NCBI GenBank assembly: GCA_018350325.1
Contig: JAEVLN010000020.1
Coordinates: 341,796 to 405,795 of the forward strand
Direction: 5' to 3'
DNA from: Globodera rostochiensis
Lineage: Eukaryota > Nematoda > Chromadorea > Rhabditida > Heteroderidae
DNA: 64,000 nt
The notes below the pieces were generated by a model, which ran no database searches, was not told the DNA's origin, and saw only the letters and a list, made by a program, of their open reading frames with translations. Positions 55,906 to 64,000 of the stretch are shown here, piece by piece. The translations under genes were made by a program, and so were the position numbers. Within the stretch, counting starts at the first letter, position 1. Each line of letters opens with the position of its first letter.

Positions 55906-56117
55906 AAAAACATATCAAATTTTTAATTTATAATTAATTATTAAAAAATTGTAAATATTTTATAAATATAAATCTATAGACGAATTATTTGTTATATGGA
56001 ATTATTGACTTCTCAGCGTCGCAAGGAATCACGCAATATTTTAATTTTTAAACTCATATTTATTTATTGTCATATGAAATACTTTATTCGTATTTTGCTA
56101 ATAATATGATCCAATAA

Positions 56118-56327
56118 TCAGGGTCGGCAAACAATAAAGAAATTCGTTATCAATATGAAAGAATTAAAATTATTTTAAAATGTAATTACTTTAAAATTAT
56201 AAATCCCAGACGTCACCGTCCGGCCAATCGCAAAAGATCGCCTAATGGGCTCAAGGGCTCCATCCCGAACCTGGCTTCATTCGCTCTTTATTTTATATGT
56301 GCTGGATTCTCTTACCAACACCCTTGA
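56118..56327 (+). CDS. 69-codon open frame in a GC-rich island
   Basis: Frame ending FKIINPRRHRPANRKRSPNG, then LKGSIPNLASFALYFICAGF and SYQHP. A second frame over the same island is also open for 44 codons (IPDVTVRPIAKDRLMGSRAP ...). The 5' edge reads CAGGGTCGGCAAAC, a hAT-like terminus, so the island may belong to a transposon. The frame cannot be decided. Confidence 0.25.
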   Translation, partial: SGSANNKEIRYQYERIKIILKCNYFKIINPRRHRPANRKRSPNGLKGSIPNLASFALYFICAGFSYQHP

Positions 56328-56545
56328 TCGAGTGTAAAATTAAATAAAACAAATTCTAGAACAATAATATACCAAAAATTATATAATAAATCAATAATAA
56401 AATGAAGAAAAATCTTTGTGCGATAATTGTGAAAATTACCAACATAAGAGCTTAATGATTTTATTTAGTTATCAATCATATTAATATAAAACAGCTTCAG
56501 TTAAACAACAAACATGAATAAGAGTTATATTAAATTCGTAATCGA

Positions 56546-56589
56546 CTAGACTTCAAAGTCATTGTCATCGGTGTGGGAATTTGCCATAT
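56546..56589 (-). CDS. Candidate acidic terminal exon
   Basis: Minus strand: pyrimidine-rich acceptor (ttttttttaatttgtaag), then MANSHTDDNDFEV and a stop. Short but well bounded. Confidence 0.25.
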
Positions 56590-57082
56590 CTTACAAATTA
56601 AAAAAAAGCCTTGTAATAATGAGAGAAATTTTGTCTTGGAACTTTAATATATTCTAAACCAATTAATATCATTTTAATAATAGTTAACAATAAACTTTTG
56701 GGTAATTCTTAAATTATTACAAGAAATATTAAAACGTCCGCTACCAAAAAAACTTCAAAATGTGAATAAATCAGCAGCTTTTTGACCATAAAAAAGATTT
56801 TAGTATAAATGCAAAACACGTGATCTAAGATGTAAAATATTAGATATTATTAAGTATCAAAATAATAAATATGACTCCAATATCATAAACAACATAAAGT
56901 ATGCATGGCTTAAAGCTTTTATTATATTCGAAGAGGGTTTGCGTGCTTAATGACCCTAAACAAAACAAATGAAAATGATAAAAACAATAAAATTCACAGG
57001 CATGAGGTTTTGATTCTTTTCTCTGCGAAATGTAAATAATTCAATGTAAAAAACGGGATTTAAAAAAATGTGATTATTTCAG
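56590..57082. other. AT-rich, nothing seen
   Basis: No coding island or repeat recognised. Confidence 0.5.
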
Positions 57083-57190
57083 CCAAAAGTGCAAAATCAA
57101 GCCATCTGCTTCTGGTATCTTCAATTCAGTAGCGTGCATATTGAGCCAAAAATACAAGAAGCAAACCTAAGATTGGAGTTTTTATTATGA
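57083..57190 (+). CDS. Candidate terminal exon
   Basis: A strong acceptor (tgtgattatttcag) is followed in phase 0 by PKVQNQAICFWYLQFSSVHI, EPKIQEANLRLEFLL and a stop at 57188. Another frame after the same acceptor (QKCKIKPSASGIFNSVACIL) is also open. No family recognised. Confidence 0.4.
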   Translation, partial: PKVQNQAICFWYLQFSSVHIEPKIQEANLRLEFLL

Positions 57191-57287
57191 TATTTGGAGT
57201 GATAAATAATTTATGCACACGATTCTTGCACGGCTTTAAAAACGCATTAAAATTTTTGATCTTTGACAAAAATTCCAAGCAGCATAA

Positions 57288-57470
57288 TGCAGCAATAATA
57301 ACGTTTCTCTAATAAAATTTATTTTTATAAAAATAAAACTGATCTTCAATTTGGGCGAGGTCATAGACAAGCAAAATATGCGTCATTCTCCTTTTCAATT
57401 TGGAGGAGAACACATCAAAGAGCTGACCATGCTATTTGAATATCTACTTTTAATTAAACTTACAATATAA
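57288..57470 (+). CDS. 60-codon open frame, candidate exon
   Basis: The coding-like part reads NLGEVIDKQNMRHSPFQFGG, then EHIKELTMLFEYLLLIKLTI and a stop at 57468. The N-terminal third is AT-rich and may be intron. It lies about 100 bp after the previous candidate exon on the same strand. No family recognised. Confidence 0.35.
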   Translation, partial: CSNNNVSLIKFIFIKIKLIFNLGEVIDKQNMRHSPFQFGGEHIKELTMLFEYLLLIKLTI

Positions 57471-57999
57471 AATGAAATAAATGGATTCCATGCTGCCTAA
57501 AGAAAAAGCTTATTATGATTTTACTAAGACTTTTTAACAATTTAAAATTAAAATTTAGTTACAATTGACATCGTTAATAGTTGCACAACAACCCATAAAA
57601 ATTAAATAGCAATTGCTAATTTGATTATACGCATTTATGATAGAAATAATATTAAAGTAAAAAATTTTACCTGAGCTTTAATAAAAATTTAAATTTATAA
57701 AATTAACTAATCAAATCACAAAAAAATCAAGAATTTAAAGCCTCTTAAAACCAATAAAAGTATTGCTAAAAATTCAAGACCCTAAAAATATCTTATGTAT
57801 AATAAAATAAATGTAGTCTGATGTGTATAACTACTATGACTCCAATTTAGCGCCAAGTTCAAATATCATAAAAAGAATGAAAAAAAAATTTTTTATGTAA
57901 ATATTCATAGACTTTAAAAGCATTGCAATTAAACTTTTAACTAAGAAAAACTATCAAGCAATAGAGCTTGGGCTAGTTGTTAGCATACAATCCTATTAA
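57471..57999. other. AT-rich, nothing seen
   Basis: No coding island. It leads into the dispersed repeat at 58000. Confidence 0.5.
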
Positions 58000-58345
58000 C
58001 CTGTTTGTATATTTTTTATTGTATTTAAATAATTATATTTTTTATTTTAAAATTAATTATTCTATATTTTGTTTTAAATTATTATTTTTTGTGTATCATA
58101 TTCAATTCTTACTTATTCAATCCAAATTTTTGCTTTGCTGATTTAAAGTGCAAGCACATATTTCGAATGATGTCCGATTTTCGCAAAATTTCGGTTCATT
58201 CGTCTATCAAAATGCACAAATAATAAATTTATTTTATTTTTAAAATATTTCATAGATTAATTGTTGTAACTGTTTCACCAGCAGATGGAATATTTTGTCT
58301 TTGCGTTCGATTGATTACACTTGCAATTTTCATTCCGTTTGATTG
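58000..58345 (+). repeat. Dispersed repeat family, copy 4
   Basis: Plus-strand match to 8310-8560 (ctgtttgtatatt, tgcacaaataataaattt, accagcagatggaatatt). A 58100-58190 insertion has no match in copy 1. Confidence 0.75.
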
Positions 58346-59089
58346 AATTTAATTAAACTATATATTAATTATCCATAATTTAATATTCATATGTTAATTG
58401 ATCGGCCTTTTATGAAAATTCGTTAATTGTCAAAAGGGTTTAAACGTTTTCTAAACTTTTTATTTTTCGTCCTGAATTACAATTATAATAGACGAAAATG
58501 TTGCTAAACATAGCGTCATGAAAGCATTTTGATTTATGCTTGCTAAAATTAAAAGTATTAAAAAACAGTATTTTTAAAACCAAAAATGGAAAAAAAAAAT
58601 AAATTTTTGTTAAATTTATTGATTATTTTTTATTTTGAAATAAATTTTTGTATTTTTTGAATAAAGGAGTGAGTATATGTTAGTGTTGTAGCTTTTTATA
58701 AATTAATTTTTATTTTGTTTTATTTAATTTATAATACATATAGATAATATTTACACAGGTTCATTAAGGTGCACACAAAGACTAACTGAAGAAACTCGAC
58801 AAACAGAGTGACTTAGGGGCCAATTAAATTTTAGAAAGTATTTTCTTAATTAATTTACCTGATCGTATTAAAGTTCCGACATGTAAACTTAAGTGCAAAA
58901 ACAAATCAACGAATAAAAGAATAATGAAGTTTTGAAAACTGACGTTGATAATGTCAATGGGACCAATCAAACTTTATAAAAAGTAAATTATGTAATAAAA
59001 AAGAAAACTAAAATAATAATAATAATATATTATTTAATGAATCAATCAAAAAGAGTCAAACTTTTGATTGCGGGTCCCCTCATAACTAG
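58346..59089. other. AT-rich; one short exon-like frame
   Basis: After atttacacag (58759) the frame SLRCTQRLTEETRQTE runs to a stop near 58810. Nothing else was seen. Confidence 0.3.
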
Positions 59090-59205
59090 AGATCGGAATT
59101 TTCAAGGCACACGGCCAAGGGACTATACGGACTAAAACCCGTGTTGCCCGTGAACCCGTAAAACCCGTGTCAGGCAAAGAAACGGGCCCGTACACGACGG
59201 ACAAT
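59090..59205. repeat. CCCGT-phrase patch, possible transposon end
   Basis: ACCCGTGTTGCCCGTGAACC, GTAAAACCCGTGTC and GGGCCCGTAC repeat CCCGT about seven times, preceded by AGAGATCGGAATTTTCAAGG. It is GC-rich like the 28-kb MITE, but has no matching second terminus. Confidence 0.4.
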
Positions 59206-59381
59206 GGTTTTTTTTGAAAAAATTTCCACGCTCAGATATTAAAAATTCGAAGTATTTTGTTAATAAAACACTTAATAATTCTCAATTTTTGTTTGACAAA
59301 ATTTAAACAAAAGTTATGACTTCCTGTTTATGGTTTTATTTAATATTATTTATTTCTGAATAGTTATTTTATCTCCTTTAG

Positions 59382-59483
59382 TTTGCGAAGAAACATTCTC
59401 TGAAATGGTTATCACAATGTGTGAAGTGCCGAGACATGTTTGTTAAAATATGCAATCGGCGTTTCATCAAAAACCGTTTGTAG
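59382..59483 (+). CDS. Candidate terminal exon with CxxC
   Basis: A strong acceptor (ttattttatctcctttag) is followed in phase 0 by FAKKHSLKWLSQCVKCRDMF, VKICNRRFIKNRL and a stop at 59481. CVKC then C nine residues later is suggestive of a metal site but incomplete. Basic C-terminus. The overlapping frame CEETFSEMVITMCEVPRHVC is also open. No family recognised. Confidence 0.35.
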   Translation, partial: FAKKHSLKWLSQCVKCRDMFVKICNRRFIKNRL

Positions 59484-61850
59484 GTGTGGTTGTCAAATAG
59501 TAACAGATTGGTCAAGGTTAGTAGTTTGATCTAAATTTAAATTTTTTTAATATTTATTTTAAAACTAATTTATTTGTTTATCAGTTCATTTACTTTTTAA
59601 AATATGATTTAGCGTCTTCTGCGCTGCAATTCTTCTATAAACACCGCGTGAAAACTTCGATTTTAAATTTCTAATTCAATAAGCATTGTAGCTATCTAAG
59701 GTATATTTTGGAAAGTAGCTACCTTGACGTTTAAACAATGCCATTGAGCAAGCGCCGATAAACCAAAAGTATGTCAAAATTGAGAAACGGCCATGCGGGT
59801 GTAAATGTCCAGACAACTAAGGCATCTCTCCAGTTGGCCCGAACTCGTAGCTCTTAAGCCTCATCCTCGAAGTGATTAAAAAGCAATTGCCGTAAGGTGC
59901 CGTATTTAATTTAATTTGATTTTTGCATAATCGATTTTATAAAGAATTCTCTGTATTGTTTGAAATGACTTTTATTGTAGAATTTTATATATTAACTTAA
60001 CTATTTATTTATTGATAAATTTAATTTAGGTATTTTTACTTTAATTGATATAGCAGTTTGCTCCTTACCTTATGTGTTGGTATAGGTTTTTTTCTTAGGT
60101 ATATATTAAAATCATAAATCTCGCCTTTAGTATTTTAATTTAGCTTATTCAATTTGTTGCATCTATATTTTGCTTTCTAATTTTTCAATTTATTTAAACG
60201 GATTTTCTTTTTAGTTTAAATTGTATGAAACGGTGTTTAAAATAAATAAGTTGGAAACCGTATTGGAACGAGAAGAGGCAGAGAAGATGGCGAGTATCAT
60301 TGATTAAAATGGTTTATTATAAATTTGTCAGTTAATTATTTAAAATATGAGTATTATTTTACTCAAAAATTAAATTTTCGCCCTTGATAAAAGTTCAGAT
60401 TATTAATGAAACTAAACACTTAAGAATAACCTAATATAATTTATTTTATCTATCTAATTTCAACTCATACAGGCAGATATTATAATTTTCAATAAACAGG
60501 CAATTCTTCAATAATAATAGTTAACAACTTGCGACTAATAAAAATTTAATTTATAAAATTTTATTTTATCAAGATATTTTAAAATTCGTTATTTATATGT
60601 AAAAAAGTTATTGATAATTTAAGAATTAAAACTTAATTAAAAAATAAATATAATAATTTACATTTAATTGAAGATAATATAAAGCATTTAGCCAATATAA
60701 TTTTGTTTAATATAAAGTCCGGCTGTAGCAACAAGATTCATCGACTGAACCACGATCACGTTGGAGACTTCGATTTTTTCATTAGTTTACTGAAAAAAAC
60801 AATTATGAAAGTGGCCGACTCTTCTTAAAATCAGCAAAATATAAAAGTAAATCTTATTCGTTTCCACAGTGAATAAAATATTATTTAATTTAATTAATTT
60901 ATAATATCTTACCAACTCATAAAATAAAAACGAAAACAAAAATTTAATGCAAAAAGTATGTTCGTTAAATATACGTGTATTATTTACAAACTAAATTTTT
61001 GAAAAAACTAATATAAAATAAAGTACAAAATTATTTAATGTGAGATTTAATTCTATTATAATAAATAAATCATTCAAAAGTGCCGTTACGGGCTCCTAAG
61101 TCCACAATGGCTCAAAAGAATTCAATAAAAGAGCAGAGTCTATGAATTTGAATGCTGCGCAAAAAAGTGCATTGGGTTGTAAAAATTAAAAATATAAACA
61201 ATTGTAAAAGATAGCAATTTTCCTTAAAATTGAAATCGACTATTATAAGAAACTATCAAACAATTGTTTTCAAAAAATAATAAAGCAATTACTGAAGTTT
61301 GATTAAAATCATTACAAGATTGAATTTTGGGGCAACAAAGGCTGAAAGTTTTAAAATTTTTTGGACAGTCAGAAGCAATAAGTTCGGGTAAAAAGCATTC
61401 GTCAATCGATATTGTTTCAAATTTGTTTCCGTTTGAATGGGGGGGGGGCGGCAGAGTAAAAAGTGTGAGAGAGTGGTTAGCAGTGAAAAAAAGCAATAAA
61501 AAGTAACTATTATGCTAAACTCTTCTAAAATGGGATAGCCGATTTTAAATATTAAAACATAAAAGATACCCAACATTTTTGCCTAACAAGGATTGATAAA
61601 TCAAATAAACTATAAAGTGTTTGTGGAAAATATATAAAAAAATTTTCAAAAATAAATCAACTAATATATTTAATTAATACTAGGTTTAAATACATTTATT
61701 TTATAATTCTCATTTAATTATAAATTATTTAAAAGACATTTACTTGATTCGCATTTGCATTGATTCAAATTCACACAATACTAAAATAAAATAACTAAGT
61801 ACTATTTGCACGTAGCGCAAATCTTGACGGTGTGCTTGTCGCTTTCCTAT
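59484..61850. other. AT-rich; G10 tract at 61439-61448
   Basis: No supported gene. Minus-strand ORFs 61224-61496 and 61289-61576 cross the G tract (proline run) and overlap each other. GC-richer patches at 59800-59900 and 60720-60780 have no convincing frame with splice sites. Confidence 0.35.
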
Positions 61851-62166
61851 GGAATTCAATCCGAAACTAAGACAAATTTTAGGTATGCATATGTATTCAA
61901 CAAAATAAAATGTTTTGTGCAAAAAATATTACTTTTTAAGTTCAAATAATTATAAAGTGTTAAATAGTTTTTTACAAAAATGGATAATAGCGGATAAAGA
62001 AAATACTCTTTGTTGTGAACCGTATGCTTTCAGCTGCGAAAGAAAAATCCAAACAAATCCAATACATTTTGTTATTATAATCCTACTTTACGATAATTTG
62101 GAAGGAGCAACAAAACACTTAAATAATGCTTATTTAAACAAAAATGAAATTTTGAAAACTAAACAA
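61851..62166 (+). repeat. Direct repeat with 63539-63756, copy 1
   Basis: Matches from GGAATTCAATCCGAAACTAA through TGTTGTGAACCGTATGC to TTTTGAAAACTAAACAA. The 84-codon ORF at 61915-62169 lies wholly within this repeat. Confidence 0.85.
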
Positions 62167-63246
62167 TAGGGTGGCACACGACATTTGAATTTTCCATTTG
62201 CGGAAAAACAATGAAGTTAATAATTAATAAGATTGATTTAAAACTTAAACTAACAAAAACATCTAAATATCGCCAAGTGATTTTTGAAAAATTTTAAAAA
62301 TAATGCATCGAGAAATTCATAATATAAATTTATTGAACATTTGGAATGGAAAACAAAGTGCTCAGTACAGCAGAGTCTCATTATTTATTTCACAAAGCAT
62401 TTACCTAAAAACTACATAATCATTATGAATCGATAATAAACTTATATGTTTTTGAAAGTTAGCGATAAACAAAATTGTTTATATAAAAATATTATCTAAA
62501 ACATACTTTATATTGCTATGACAGCGAAGGTATAAAAACTAATAATGTTTCTAAATAATGACAAGATAAATCTATAAATGAATACCGCATAATTGATCCG
62601 CCACAAAAATTGACAAAAATTTAAAAAAAAATGTGTTTTCCGTCATGCCGATTAATAAAATTCAAGCAACAAGAAGGATTTTCAAAAATATTAATAAGTT
62701 TTTAATCTCAACGCTCATTATCTAAATTCACTATATTGATTATTTCTTTTGTTATTTAATTAATAAATTGAACCAAAAAATTAAATTTACTTAAAATGTA
62801 TTAGAATGAAAATAAACATTTAAAATGTAACTTAATGTATAAAGAGTTTTTGTTTTGAACAAAAAAAACATACAATATGACATTTTAGTGAATATGATTA
62901 AGTTAAGATTAAATCTTTGGATTTCAAATCAATGTTATTTGACATTTTATTGGAAATGTTGACTTTTTTTAAAAAGTTTTGACAAAAAACCGAATTTCAA
63001 AATATTTTAAAATTAAAATATGTTAATAAAAAGGATCCCCGATATATCAGCTCCCGAGACCACGAGTTTCCAATTTAACCAATTTTGATAGATATAAATT
63101 TTTCTGAAATATGAATGATCTTTTGTATGTAATTGAAACATTACACTTTTTATTTAAAAAACTGCTTCCTTTGCCCCTCCCCTCAGGGGACAATTCATCG
63201 GCTCGGCTTAGCTCGGGTCGGACAGAGCTTGCTTCTCCATGCCCAT
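62167..63246. other. AT-rich; strong acceptor near 63186
   Basis: The site tcctttgcccctcccctcag is followed by an open frame DNSSARLSSGRTELASPCPL. The palindrome CCCCTCAGGGG overlaps the site and may explain it. Nothing else was seen. Confidence 0.3.
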
Positions 63247-63480
63247 TGATTTGATCGGGGGGGGGGGGAGAGAACCATTCATTTTTCTTGGCAAAAAAGA
63301 AAAATTGGGTAAATTTTATGCTGCGGTTGTTGGTTTTACTTTTGAAAAATATTAAACAAATAATTGGAGGTTTTAAATAGTTAAAAGGGAGTTATTAATT
63401 TTGGTTTATAAAACTTTCTTGTGTCTATTGAATTAGAGCGACTTTTTTAGTCCATAAAAATCCATATTTAGGCTTTTTTG
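63247..63480 (+). repeat. G12 tract and flanking repeat, copy 2
   Basis: CATTGATTTGATC then twelve G (63257-63268), with the ACTTTTTTAG landmark about 180 bp later. Partner of 53759-53960. Confidence 0.5.
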
Positions 63481-63538
63481 AGAATAAATCCATATTTTAC
63501 CATTTTTCCATGAAAAATCTATCGCAATTTTATGGATA

Positions 63539-63756
63539 GGAATTCAATCCGAAACTAAGACAAAATTTAAGGTATGCATATGTTTTCAACAAAATAAAAT
63601 GTTTTGATGCAAAAAATGTTACTTTATAAGTCAAATAATTATAAAGTGTTAAATACTTTTTTACAAAAATGGATAATAGTTGATAAAGCAAATACTATTT
63701 GTTGTGAACCGTATTGCTGTTGAACAAAATGAAATTAGATTTTGAAAACTAAACAA
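63539..63756 (+). repeat. Direct repeat with 61851-62166, copy 2
   Basis: About 90 bp are missing in the middle relative to copy 1 (after TGTTGTGAACCGTAT), plus scattered substitutions. The ORF of copy 1 is not preserved. Confidence 0.85.
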
Positions 63757-64000
63757 CTTTGGATTAATTAATGTTAATATTGAGGCCTAATAAAAAAATA
63801 ATTATCGAACTGAGTGATATTAATGGGATGATTAAAAAAAACTAAAATTGAATATTGAACAGGAAATTGGCATAACTCACAAAAAAATTAAGTTAGTCAA
63901 ATAAAACCCAAAATTTATTTGTGTAACAATGAAAACAATTTATGAAAACCATTAATACGCTCGAGTGAACACAAAAATCAAGGAAGTCGCATTATTTGGT
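63757..64000. other. AT-rich, nothing seen
   Basis: No features recognised. Confidence 0.5.

Noticed and set aside
61224..61576. Two overlapping minus-strand ORFs with a proline run
   Set aside because: They cross the G10 tract and the composition is otherwise AT-driven; no splice or copy support.
1..64000. Ciliate micronuclear DNA with coding segments between eliminated AT-rich sequence
   Set aside because: The short coding islands look like that at first, but their edges carry GT and AG splice signals rather than pointer repeats, and arthropod-type promoter, SINE and MITE signals are present.

Overview
The window is about three-quarters A+T, with no bacterial-style dense coding, no operons and no ORF longer than about 160 codons. 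GT-AG splice signals, introns of roughly 70-120 bp, cut-and-paste transposons, MITEs, tRNA-derived SINE modules and a TATA box plus TCAGT initiator pair at arthropod-like spacing all point to a nuclear, AT-rich invertebrate genome, most likely an arthropod. Species and chromosome cannot be read from the sequence. The first 40 bases contain many Ns.

Only one protein family is recognised with confidence: the C-terminal dimerisation domain of a hAT transposase, left in a short element at 6684-7495. All other coding calls are candidate exons. They rest on open frames in GC-richer islands, on splice signals and, in the best cases, on reading frames that continue across a predicted intron (209-482, 15581-15790, 31211-31434, 33176-33580). 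In DNA this AT-rich, a GC-rich island tends to be open in several frames by chance. Candidates without splice support or copy-to-copy conservation therefore have low confidence, and none was given a function.

Layout: 1-6600 holds scattered exon candidates and a degenerate transposon with repeated TGCCTATTT. 6600-7560 holds an exon-like frame split by a hAT element with perfect 8-bp target duplications. 7.8-8.9 kb holds a dispersed repeat that returns near 49-51 kb and 58 kb. 12.7-14.3 kb holds a GGTATTTC-rich element and a 108-bp minisatellite inside inverted repeats. 15-30 kb holds exon candidates on both strands and a very GC-rich hAT-type MITE at 28 kb. 30.4-48.8 kb is a large duplicated block with the order A1-A2-B-A1-B-A1-A2. 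It includes two exact tandem units of about 4.28 kb, paired Tc1/mariner MITEs, three copies of a paired SINE-like module and several small reading frames present in two or three copies. 48.8-64 kb returns to AT-rich sequence with exon candidates, another hAT-like element rich in GCATATTT (53.2-53.7 kb), long G tracts and a direct repeat at 61.9/63.5 kb.

The block of most interest is 30.4-48.8 kb: a promoter-like site leads into a multiply duplicated segment whose small frames are intact in most copies and broken in one. The second theme is a set of transposon-like elements, each built from a different short phrase repeated through its ends.
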